Shown here: positions 1-6,350 of the stretch, piece after piece
How positions within the stretch are numbered: the stretch's first letter is position 1
How the letters are laid out: each line of letters opens with the position of its first letter
Assembly (NCBI GenBank): GCA_017861495.1
Contig: JAGFXW010000115.1
Coordinates: forward strand, 1 to 12,744
Source: Bacillota bacterium
GTDB lineage: Bacteria > Bacillota_C > Negativicutes > CTSoil-072
Direction of reading: 5' to 3'
DNA: 12,744 bases
Program-made: the position numbers and the translations under genes
The notes under the pieces: model-generated
The model's input: only the letters and a program-made list of their open reading frames with translations
Database searches by the model: none
What the model was told of the DNA's origin: nothing

Positions 1-198
1 ATGCATAACAGCCGTATTTTTGGACAGGATCGTAATTCCACGTTCCCGTTCCAAATCATTTGAATCCATTACCCGTTCCGCAACCTGCTCATTAGCGCGA
101 AATACGCCGCTTTGTCTGAGCATTGCATCCACCAATGTCGTTTTTCCATGGTCAACGTGGGCAATAATTGCCACATTCCGTAAATCGTCTCGTTTCAT
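1..198 (-). CDS. typA: GTPase TypA/BipA, N-terminal part (cut by window edge)
   Basis: This is the first 66 codons of a translational GTPase of the TypA/BipA family, which binds the 70S ribosome and affects ribosome assembly and stress or cold adaptation. The visible part holds the start of the G domain: [14 protein letters not shown] at residues 8-21 contains the P-loop (G18-K19-T20), and ERGITI in the second half is the switch I/G2 region typical of translation GTPases. The stretch [16 protein letters not shown] is the TypA version, which separates it from LepA and EF-G. ATG at 196-198 is preceded by GGGAGG (207-212) at eight bases, so the start is firm. The rest of the G domain and domains II-V lie left of the window. 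It begins a new transcript; the upstream gene ends at 443 and a possible promoter sits at 324-329. No frameshift is seen. Confidence 0.95.
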   Translation of the reverse strand, partial: MKRDDLRNVAIIAHVDHGKTTLVDAMLRQSGVFRANEQVAERVMDSNDLERERGITILSKNTAVMH

Positions 199-323
199 GT
201 CCAGATCCTCCCAATACTTGCTTATCGTTAATGTTTCGGTAACATGCTCCTAACTGCGCCCGAAAAGAAAAGAGATGCAATGCCTTTCTTAATGCATCCC
301 GATAATTCATTATTAACCTTTTT

Positions 324-329
324 ATTATA
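324..329 (-). promoter_or_regulatory. Putative -10 box of the typA promoter
   Basis: The minus strand reads TATAAT here, in an AT-rich stretch about 125 bases upstream of the typA start. I see no good TTGACA-like -35 at 16-18 bases. The transcribed leader would hold an inverted repeat, GATGCA (274-279) with TGCATC (293-298), loop 13 bases. The rest of the gap 199-442 shows nothing else I can support: no convincing terminator for the upstream gene and no further ORF with a ribosome binding site. Confidence 0.4.
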
Positions 330-442
330 CAATAAAATCAAAAGAAATACTATCACTAAAATACATATTTCACTTTTTTTGCAAGCAGGCGTCGATTGCG
401 AAAATTCAGTATTTTGCCGCTGCCAACACCGGTTCTTTGCCT

Positions 443-2047
443 TTACTCTTTGCCAGCCGTGCGGCGGATAACCGTTCGTATTCTTTCCAGCCGCTGCATG
501 ATATCCGGTACATTTTTCATGTTATCTGCTGCTTCTTTTTCTACGCTGTGCCGATATGCCGTGAATTCTTCTTCAATTTGGGAAATGTAGTCGCGCAATT
601 GCTGAAGCGGCGGGGCGACAACCGTAATTTGCGACGGCTCAACGTGCCACTCACGCCCATGCAAAACGGCCGCATCGCCATAGCGGGGAATATAAGCCGG
701 CATATCCAGTTTTTCTTTAATCAACGCGGCAAATACTTCTGTTGCCTCCGTTTCACCGTGAATAACAAAAACATTGGCCGGTTTTTCTTTAAAATGGCCC
801 AACCATTCCAGCAGCTCTTTTTGGTCGGCATGGGCGGAAAATCCGTCAATATTATAGATCGTTGCTTTAACGCTAATATCCTCGCCCATAATCCGGACTC
901 TCTTTTCTCCGTCGAGAAGCCGCCGGCCCATGCTGCCTTCCGCCTGATACCCGACAAACAAGATACCGGCTTCCGGACGCCATAAATTATGCTTTAAATG
1001 ATGTAAAATCCGGCCGGCTTCCGCCATACCGCTTGCGGATATGATAATTGCCGGCTGTTCCAATTTGTTCAGCATCTTGGATTCGTCTGCTGTTTTGGTA
1101 AAAGAAACATCGAGATGCTTTGATTTGGAATTGTTTTCAATAAACATATCACGGGTCTCTTTATCGTATTCCTGCGGATTGTGCAAAAATATCTCCGTCG
1201 CGGAAATCGCTAATGGGCTATCAATAAATATTGGGATATCCGGAATTTTGTTTTCGTTCAAAAGTTCATGCAAATAATAGAGCAAGGTTTGGGTACGACC
1301 GACTGCAAACGCCGGAATAATCAAATTACCGCCGCGTCGTACCGTTTCATTGATAACTTGCGCCAGCATTTCTTTCTTGTCATAGTGGTGATGAAGGCGA
1401 TTGCCGTAGGTAGCTTCGGTAATAATGTAGTCTGCCGATTCAATGATTGTCGGATCCTTGACAATCGGTTGGTTTAACTGGCCTAAATCACCGGAAAAAA
1501 CCAATTTGGTCGATAAATCTCCCTCGACAACCCATATTTCCAGAATTGCTGAACCAAGGATATGTCCTGCATCACGAAAAGAAACCGAAATGTGGGTCGA
1601 CAACGAAACAGGTGTATCGTGGGCAACCGGCATAAACCGCTGCAGGCATTCATAGGCATCATCTACGGTATACAATGGTTCGACTATTCCCCGGCCGGCC
1701 CGCCGCCCCTTACGGTTGGCAATCTCCGTGTCAAATTCCTGGATATGCGCACTATCCGGCAGCATAATCCCCGCCAGGTCCGTAGTGGCTTTTGTAGCGT
1801 AAATTTTTCCCTTAAAGCCTTCTTTATACAGCTTGGGCAACAAGCCGCTATGGTCGATGTGCGCGTGGGTTAAAAGCACACAATCGATTTCCGCGGGATC
1901 AAACAAAAAATCGCGCCGATTTAATAACGTAACTTCTTTAGATCCCTGAAACATGCCGCAGTCGATCAGAATTTTTTTATCATCCGCTTCCAATAGATAC
2001 GATGATCCGGTAACCATCATCGCTGCCCCCAGAAAAGTCAACTGCAT
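443..2047 (-). CDS. Metallo-beta-lactamase / beta-CASP family ribonuclease (CPSF73/YSH1-like)
   Basis: This 534-residue protein is a cytoplasmic zinc-dependent nuclease of the metallo-beta-lactamase/beta-CASP superfamily, whose members process or degrade RNA. Seen in order: the metallo-beta-lactamase core with HAHIDH at 61-66 (two-zinc site), DAGH ending at H162 and GDLG with D187; the beta-CASP insert with EATYG (E211) and IPAFAVGRTQ (245-254); then the RMMBL tail with GFSAHADQ (H406) and VIHGE (H430). These ligands are all present, so it should be active. Residues after about 475 form a charged, probably helical extension. It is closer to the bacterial CPSF73/YSH1-type proteins than to RNase J, which has a different C-terminal domain; substrate and exo/endo mode cannot be told from sequence. 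Start ATG has AAGGAT about nine bases upstream. It lies 83 bases downstream of murB, same strand. Confidence 0.9.
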   Translation of the reverse strand: MQLTFLGAAMMVTGSSYLLEADDKKILIDCGMFQGSKEVTLLNRRDFLFDPAEIDCVLLTHAHIDHSGLLPKLYKEGFKGKIYATKATTDLAGIMLPDSAHIQEFDTEIANRKGRRAGRGIVEPLYTVDDAYECLQRFMPVAHDTPVSLSTHISVSFRDAGHILGSAILEIWVVEGDLSTKLVFSGDLGQLNQPIVKDPTIIESADYIITEATYGNRLHHHYDKKEMLAQVINETVRRGGNLIIPAFAVGRTQTLLYYLHELLNENKIPDIPIFIDSPLAISATEIFLHNPQEYDKETRDMFIENNSKSKHLDVSFTKTADESKMLNKLEQPAIIISASGMAEAGRILHHLKHNLWRPEAGILFVGYQAEGSMGRRLLDGEKRVRIMGEDISVKATIYNIDGFSAHADQKELLEWLGHFKEKPANVFVIHGETEATEVFAALIKEKLDMPAYIPRYGDAAVLHGREWHVEPSQITVVAPPLQQLRDYISQIEEEFTAYRHSVEKEAADNMKNVPDIMQRLERIRTVIRRTAGKE

Positions 2048-2130
2048 AACACCACATCCTTTTTTCAGTATTCACAGTCCGCACTTCACCACTTGCTGTC
2101 AATCATTTAGAAGATAGATGAAACATTATT

Positions 2131-3063
2131 CTATTTTTCCCCCAAAATACGCACTTCCGGCTGCAAGAGCACACCGAACCGAACTTCAACCCGCCGCTGG
2201 ACTTTCGCGATAAGGTCCAGTACATCCTGCGCCGTCGCACCACCGGCGTTCACAACAAAACCGGCATGCTTTATTGATACTTGGGCGCCGCCAACCTGAA
2301 ACCCTTTTAAACCTGCCTGATCGATTAACGTGCCGGCAAACTTGCCGGGCGGCCGTTTGAAAGTACTGCCGGCGCTTGGCATTTCAATAGGCTGTTTCGC
2401 TTCCCGGCGAGCAGTTAAATCAGCCATTTTTTGTCGGATATTTTCTTCGCAGCCGGCTTGCAAATTCATTTCCACTTCACAAACCACATAATGATTGTCC
2501 TGAAAAACGCTATGCCGATAAGAAAATGCAAGATCTTCCCGGGAGAACTTTCTGACCTCGCCAACAGAGGATACCGCCGTCACAGAATCAACGACGCAGC
2601 TCATATCGCTTTCATAGGCGCCAGCGTTCATAAAGATAGCGCCGCCAATGCTGCCTGGAATCCCTACAGCAAATTCAAAGCCGGTCAAACTATGCCCCGC
2701 AGCATACAAAGATACATCTTTCAATAAAGCGCCGGCGCTGGCAATCAGTTTTGTGCCTTCATGGCGAATAGCAGAAAAGTCCTTGTCAAATTTTACTACG
2801 ATGCCTCTAATGCCGCCGTCCAAAACCAAGACATTCGAACCGTTTCCCAAGATGGTAACCGGTATGGTATGCTTTTTGGCAAAAGCAAGGACAGCGGCCA
2901 CATCTTGTACTGAAGAAGGAAACACCAGACAATCGGCAGGGCCGCCGATTCTAAACGTAGTATATTGCGCCAACGGTTCGGAAAAAAAGATCCGGATTGA
3001 AGGCAGATTTTTTTGTAATTCTTGTAAAATAGTTAATGATATTTTATTGTTTTCCAATAACAT
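2131..3063 (-). CDS. murB: UDP-N-acetylenolpyruvoylglucosamine reductase MurB
   Basis: MurB reduces UDP-GlcNAc-enolpyruvate to UDP-MurNAc with NADPH and bound FAD, the second committed step of peptidoglycan precursor synthesis in the cytoplasm. From the ATG at 3061-3063 the protein has 310 residues, the usual length. The FAD-binding PCMH domain shows TTFRIGGPAD (35-44), ILGNGSNVLV (71-80) and the GIPGSIGGA loop (134-142). Y182-R183 in SYRHS, the catalytic proton donor S233 in AGSTFKRP and E303 in QPEVR near the C-terminus are all there. SYRHS and the short C-terminal domain fit the type II MurB of Firmicutes. The frame stays open upstream to an ATG at 3105, but that would overlap ylbF by 62 bases and give an atypical N-terminus; the start at 3063 has GAAGGA (3068-3073) and overlaps ylbF by 20 bases, which suggests translational coupling. 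Confidence 0.96.
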   Translation of the reverse strand: MLLENNKISLTILQELQKNLPSIRIFFSEPLAQYTTFRIGGPADCLVFPSSVQDVAAVLAFAKKHTIPVTILGNGSNVLVLDGGIRGIVVKFDKDFSAIRHEGTKLIASAGALLKDVSLYAAGHSLTGFEFAVGIPGSIGGAIFMNAGAYESDMSCVVDSVTAVSSVGEVRKFSREDLAFSYRHSVFQDNHYVVCEVEMNLQAGCEENIRQKMADLTARREAKQPIEMPSAGSTFKRPPGKFAGTLIDQAGLKGFQVGGAQVSIKHAGFVVNAGGATAQDVLDLIAKVQRRVEVRFGVLLQPEVRILGEK

Positions 3064-3394
3064 CCAGTCCTTCAGCCACCGAATCGGCAATAATTTTGGA
3101 AACATCCTGCATAATCATTTGCAGCCGCAATTGTGCTTGTATGTAGTCCCTGGCCACATTATTGTACTGGATTAATTCAAACAGCTTTTGCAATTGCGCT
3201 TTCTTTTCCAGATCTTCCGGCGCACCGGTCATCATTGCGTACTGGATTTCCATTTGCTTGGCAAAAAAATCAGTTACCATTTTTTTTGCTACCACATCGG
3301 CAGCAAGCGGTTGCTTAGCCTTTAAAACAGCCTGATATTCATAGGAAGTACTTAACGCCTTTGCCAGTTCGTGAGCCTTATCATGAATACTCAT
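3044..3394 (-). CDS. YlbF/YmcA family protein
   Basis: A 116-residue, all-helical protein of the YlbF/YmcA (com_ylbF) family. Bacillus members YlbF and YmcA work with YaaT as specificity factors for RNase Y and are needed for competence and sporulation. The N-terminal pattern DKAHELAKALSTSYEYQAV and the later FFAKQMEIQYAMM fit the family. The protein contains no cysteine, so the iron-sulfur binding reported for the Bacillus complex is not expected here. I place the start at the second ATG (3392-3394): GGTGG at 3402-3406 is seven bases from it, but only one base from the ATG at 3398-3400. The 3' end overlaps murB by 20 bases. A short Cys-rich ORF candidate lies just upstream. The gene could also be called YheA-like; the exact subfamily is uncertain. 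Confidence 0.82.
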   Translation of the reverse strand: MSIHDKAHELAKALSTSYEYQAVLKAKQPLAADVVAKKMVTDFFAKQMEIQYAMMTGAPEDLEKKAQLQKLFELIQYNNVARDYIQAQLRLQMIMQDVSKIIADSVAEGLDVIGKQ

Positions 3395-3401
3395 ATTCAT
3401 T

Positions 3402-3406
3402 CCACC
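3402..3406 (-). promoter_or_regulatory. Ribosome binding site deciding the ylbF start
   Basis: The minus strand reads AGGTGG followed by two in-frame ATGs two codons apart. Spacing of seven bases to the second ATG (3392-3394) against one base to the first makes the second the likely start. Confidence 0.6.
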
Positions 3407-3423
3407 TAACTTTTTAGTAATGT

Positions 3424-3470
3424 ATATCCTGTTCCTAAAATCCAGGTTTGATTGCGCAACAGCAGGATAT
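3424..3470 (-). other. Inverted repeat overlapping the short Cys-rich ORF, upstream of ylbF
   Basis: Perfect 8-base arms ATATCCTG (3424-3431) and CAGGATAT (3463-3470) flank a 31-base spacer. In the minus-strand RNA the 5' arm covers the Ile-Ser-Cys codons of the short ORF and the 3' arm lies after its stop codon, before the ylbF ribosome binding site. No U-tract follows, so it is not an intrinsic terminator. A ribosome on the ORF would block the 5' arm, an arrangement compatible with translation-dependent control; that role is inference. Confidence 0.3.
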
Positions 3471-3494
3471 TGTTGCTATTGCTTCCATGCACAT
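3435..3494 (-). CDS. Possible 19-residue Cys-rich small ORF / leader peptide
   Basis: The 170-base gap between trmL and ylbF holds a short frame reading MCMEAIATISCCCAIKPGF, ending in TAG. AGGAG (3503-3507) lies eight bases before its ATG, an ideal spacing. Four of the 19 residues are cysteine, three of them consecutive (TGC TGT TGC). It is read in the same direction as ylbF and ends 40 bases before the ylbF start. Length and Cys run resemble a leader peptide whose translation senses a cysteine supply, but it could equally be a functional microprotein or a chance ORF with a good Shine-Dalgarno. I do not recognise a family. Confidence 0.35.
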   Translation of the reverse strand: MCMEAIATISCCCAIKPGF

Positions 3495-3565
3495 CCACGA
3501 AACTCCTGCCTTGCTTTTCATAAGCCCGGCAATTCTTTTTTTAATAAATAATCACCGGCCGTATT

Positions 3566-4024
3566 TCACCGCAGCGAAAGAAAATCCAACTGCCGCAATG
3601 CTTCATAAGCAACAACAGCAACGGCATTGGAAAGATTCAGCGATCGCGCATCATTCAACATAGGGATTCGGATACAATGGTCCTGGTTAGCCGCAAGCAG
3701 TTCTTCCGGCAAGCCTGCCGTTTCTTTCCCAAAAACCAATAGATCGTCCGCTGTGAACGAAACATCCGTATGGCGCTTCTCTGCCTTAGTCGTATTAAAA
3801 TAAAAATTGTGGCCGGGATACCGTTCCGCTACTTCAGCAAAACTATCATGACAATGAACGTTGACCAAGTGCCAATAATCAAGACCAGCCCGTTTTAAAT
3901 AACGATCCTCAATGGAAAACCCCAGCGGCCGAACCAAATGTAATTCAAAGCCTGTTGCTGCGCACAAACGGGCAATATTGCCCGTATTTCCGGGTATCTC
4001 CGGTTCCACCAAAACAATATGCAT
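3566..4024 (-). CDS. trmL: tRNA (cytidine(34)-2'-O)-methyltransferase TrmL
   Basis: A 152-residue SPOUT-class methyltransferase of the TrmL/YibK/CspR group, which 2'-O-methylates the wobble base (C34, or cmnm5U34) of tRNA-Leu isoacceptors using S-adenosylmethionine. The trefoil-knot signature is complete: PEIPGNTGNIAR (8-19), LVFGKETAGLP (96-106), then IPM and SLNLSNAVAVVAYEALRQ (128-145). The length matches the minimal YibK-type enzyme without added RNA-binding domain. ATG at 4022-4024 follows the eamA stop by one base, and its ribosome binding site GGGGGT (4032-4037) lies inside the end of eamA, so the two genes are translationally coupled. Confidence 0.95.
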   Translation of the reverse strand: MHIVLVEPEIPGNTGNIARLCAATGFELHLVRPLGFSIEDRYLKRAGLDYWHLVNVHCHDSFAEVAERYPGHNFYFNTTKAEKRHTDVSFTADDLLVFGKETAGLPEELLAANQDHCIRIPMLNDARSLNLSNAVAVVAYEALRQLDFLSLR

Positions 4025-4025
4025 T

Positions 4026-4925
4026 TCAATTACCCCCGATATCCATGGTTTTCGATTTTATGTTCAATTGCAATAAAATAACCGCACCGACAACCAACGC
4101 GCCACCGGTTACTTGTAAAAAACTCATTGTTTCTCCCAGCACCCAATAAGCGACCAATGAAGCCCAAACCGGTTCCATACAAGCTGTAATCCCAACATTG
4201 GCCGGCGGTAAATACCGCATCCCGATGAAGTATAACAAAAAAGGAATGATGGTAGAGAATATAACAACATACACTAACAATCCCATGTTCGCAGTAATAA
4301 TAGCGCCTGCTTCCCATCCATACGGCGGAATGATCCACCAAAACAGGGCGCCAAAGCCAATCGAATATAAAAGTGCCGTAACGGGATGATATTTTCGGAC
4401 TCCCCGTTGGCCAAACACGGTATTAAAGGCCATAAAAATAGCCGACACCAGCCCGCTGGCCATTCCAACCAAACCGATCGAAGCAACATCTTCTGATCCC
4501 AGTAAAATCAATAATCCGCCCAACGTCGCCAAAACAACCGCGCCGCCGCGAAACCAGCCTAAAAACTCTTTTTGCCAAAAAACTGCGTACGCCGCCATGA
4601 AAACAGGCGCCAAATACTGCAGGAAAACAGCGGTAGCCACATTCGTCAACATGATTGTATAGTAATAAAAAAAATTAACCGCGGACATGCCGCAAATACC
4701 CAGAACAGCAAAATAACCGATATCCCTCTTCGCAATTTTTAATAAGGCCGGCCGGTAAAAAAACAGCCCCGCCGCCAACACAAAAAATGATAATGCCAGC
4801 CGCAATTTTACAAGCAAAAACGGACTGATCGCCTGATTAAATATCAATTTTGCGACCGTTCCGCCAACCCCCCATAAAATTGCCGCGACAGTAACCGCCA
4901 TATAGCCCCGGATTTCGTTGTGCAA
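4026..4925 (-). CDS. EamA/DMT-family transporter
   Basis: A 299-residue integral membrane protein of the drug/metabolite transporter superfamily. It shows ten hydrophobic segments in two homologous EamA halves; the matching repeat ends are LQYLAPVFMAAYAVFWQKE (102-120) and ACMEPVWASLVAYWVLGE (248-265), and the N-terminus has the usual ILWG motif (16-19). Members export amino acids, nucleotides or other small metabolites; the substrate here cannot be inferred from sequence. The start is a TTG (4923-4925) backed by GGGTGG at 4932-4937 with six bases between. An internal ATG at residue 9 would cut into the first membrane segment. It is followed at one base by trmL. The gene upstream on this strand ends in a hairpin at 4993-5028, so transcription probably restarts in the 70-base gap, though I see no clear promoter there. 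Confidence 0.9.
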   Translation of the reverse strand: MHNEIRGYMAVTVAAILWGVGGTVAKLIFNQAISPFLLVKLRLALSFFVLAAGLFFYRPALLKIAKRDIGYFAVLGICGMSAVNFFYYYTIMLTNVATAVFLQYLAPVFMAAYAVFWQKEFLGWFRGGAVVLATLGGLLILLGSEDVASIGLVGMASGLVSAIFMAFNTVFGQRGVRKYHPVTALLYSIGFGALFWWIIPPYGWEAGAIITANMGLLVYVVIFSTIIPFLLYFIGMRYLPPANVGITACMEPVWASLVAYWVLGETMSFLQVTGGALVVGAVILLQLNIKSKTMDIGGN

Positions 4926-4931
4926 AAATAA

Positions 4932-4937
4932 CCACCC
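4932..4937 (-). promoter_or_regulatory. Ribosome binding site supporting the TTG start of the EamA gene
   Basis: GGGTGG on the minus strand, six bases before TTG at 4923-4925. It favours this non-ATG start over the internal ATG eight codons later, which has no comparable site. Confidence 0.6.
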
Positions 4938-4992
4938 ATTCTACAATTACTTCCATACTATTTTCACATATCAGTCATTAATTCAACGCAAG

Positions 4993-5028
4993 AAAAGATT
5001 ATCCTACCCTATCGTAAGATAATCTTTT
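4993..5028 (-). terminator. Hairpin terminator after the amidohydrolase genes
   Basis: Perfect 11-base arms AAAAGATTATC (4993-5003) and GATAATCTTTT (5018-5028) enclose a 14-base loop. It lies about 55 bases past the stop of the amidohydrolase gene at 5083. On the minus strand the stem runs into TTTTCTT. The stem is AU-rich with only three GC pairs and the U-run is largely within the stem, so efficiency may be modest. On the plus strand it is also followed by T's, but no plus-strand gene ends here. Confidence 0.55.
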
Positions 5029-5082
5029 TTATTCCCACAGACTGTTATGCTTAGCCTGCCAGCTTAGTTACCTTTTACATAA

Positions 5083-6252
5083 TCAGGCCAAAAGTTTCAG
5101 CGCCGTCTTCGCCATGATTTCCACGCCGTTTGCCAAAGCTTGTTCATCAATATCATATTTCGGGTGATGTTGAGGATAGACGATCCCTTTTTCCGGATTA
5201 CCCACACCAACAAAAATGAACGTTCCCGGTACTTTTTCCTGAAAATACGAAAAATCTTCACCGCCCATGGAAGGTTGAATTTTCACTACCCCCTGGCTTC
5301 CCAAAACTTCAGCGCCAACCTCGGCAAATACTTTCGTAATCGCCACATCGTTGATGACGGGAGGGAAGCCGAATATTTTATCAAGCGCGTATGTCGCGCC
5401 GGCCGCCTCGCAGATCCCTTTCGTGATCTGTTCAATCCGTTCGAATACCTTTAACCGGACTTTTTGTTCGAACGACCGCACGGTGCCTTTCACAACCGCA
5501 GTATCCGGAATGATATTGAAGACTTCGCCCGAGTTGAAACTGCCGATGGACAATACTGCCGCTTCTAACGGATCAACACTCTGGGCAGTCACCGCGCTGA
5601 GCGCAGTAACAATCTGGGCGGCAACTAGCAACGCGCTGACAGTTTGATGCGGCATCGAACCATGTCCGCCCCGCCCTTTTACTGTTATTGTAAATTCATC
5701 CGGAGCCGCCATCATCCGTCCGTAAGCAATGCCTATCGCGTTAACCGGAACCGGCTGCCAAAGGTGCGCGCCAATGATCATGTCTACGCCGTCTAAGGCA
5801 CCTTCATCAATCAACGATAACGCGCCGCCTGGAAACCGTTCTTCCGACGGTTGAAACAGGAAGCGGACTTTGCCGGTAATATCCTCCCGAACTTCCGTCA
5901 ATACCTTGGCAACACCCAGCAGCATGGCAATATGGCCATCATGGCCGCAAGCGTGGCAAACCCCATGGTTTTGCGATTGATACGATTTTTCACATTCATC
6001 CTGGATCGGCAATGCGTCTATATCAGCGCGGATCGCCAATGTACGCCCCGGTTTTCCGCCCTGCAATTCGGCGATAACCCCGGTATTCGCGATCGGCCGC
6101 GGTTGCAAACCAAGCGCCGTTAATTCCGCCATAATCTTCTTTTGCGTATTAAATTCCTGTGTACCCAATTCCGGATACATATGGAAATAACGCCGTAAAG
6201 CAACCACTTCTTCCTTTTGTTCATCGACAAGTTGTTTGATATCCTTCTTCAA
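5083..6252 (-). CDS. M20D family amidohydrolase (hippurate / N-acyl amino acid hydrolase-like), copy 1
   Basis: A 389-residue metal-dependent amidohydrolase of peptidase family M20D, the group of hippurate hydrolase, N-acyl-L-amino-acid amidohydrolases and IAA-amino-acid hydrolases; these release a free amino acid from an N-acyl conjugate in the cytoplasm. Motifs: RRYFHMYPELG (20-30), RADIDALP, HACGHDGH with C102, H104 and H107, catalytic FQPSEE (E137-E138), GAH with H163, the lid-domain GRGGHGSMPH, and the C-terminal QHHPKYDIDE (H362/H363). The set is complete, so it should be active. The frame stays open 21 codons upstream to 6315, but the likely start is the TTG at 6250-6252 with GAGAGGGG (6262-6269) nine bases before; residue two onward (KKDIKQLVDEQ) is the normal family N-terminus. 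It lies 98 bases after a paralogue. The exact substrate is unknown. Confidence 0.9.
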   Translation of the reverse strand: MKKDIKQLVDEQKEEVVALRRYFHMYPELGTQEFNTQKKIMAELTALGLQPRPIANTGVIAELQGGKPGRTLAIRADIDALPIQDECEKSYQSQNHGVCHACGHDGHIAMLLGVAKVLTEVREDITGKVRFLFQPSEERFPGGALSLIDEGALDGVDMIIGAHLWQPVPVNAIGIAYGRMMAAPDEFTITVKGRGGHGSMPHQTVSALLVAAQIVTALSAVTAQSVDPLEAAVLSIGSFNSGEVFNIIPDTAVVKGTVRSFEQKVRLKVFERIEQITKGICEAAGATYALDKIFGFPPVINDVAITKVFAEVGAEVLGSQGVVKIQPSMGGEDFSYFQEKVPGTFIFVGVGNPEKGIVYPQHHPKYDIDEQALANGVEIMAKTALKLLA

Positions 6253-6261
6253 TTTGTAAGA

Positions 6262-6269
6262 CCCCTCTC
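6262..6269 (-). promoter_or_regulatory. Ribosome binding site supporting the TTG start of amidohydrolase copy 1
   Basis: GAGAGGGG on the minus strand, nine bases before TTG at 6250-6252. It argues against the longer open frame that begins at 6315. Confidence 0.6.
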
Positions 6270-6350
6270 TGAAATTCAACCATAAAATTCGACCATAGTG
6301 AAAACACAATACCATAATGTATTGGCAGTTATCCGCTAAAATCCTGCTGG

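Noticed and set aside
152..310. Minus-strand ORF of 52 codons running through the typA leader and into typA in another frame
   Set aside because: Its ATG would be only a few bases from the inferred transcript start, it has no proper ribosome binding site, and it overlaps the well-supported typA start.
437..985. Plus-strand open frame of 182 codons
   Set aside because: Antisense to the beta-CASP RNase gene, whose motifs are all intact; no family features and no ribosome binding site.
2097..2102. Perfect TTGACA on the minus strand ahead of the beta-CASP RNase gene
   Set aside because: No acceptable -10 box at 16-18 bases, so I do not call a promoter.
5049..5067. GCTTAG direct repeat
   Set aside because: Two six-base copies seven bases apart in a short gap; expected by chance and without associated mobile element or operator pattern.
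6307..6324. CAATAC/GTATTG inverted repeat in the gap between the two amidohydrolase genes
   Set aside because: Six weak pairs with a broken T-run on the minus strand; too weak to call a terminator.
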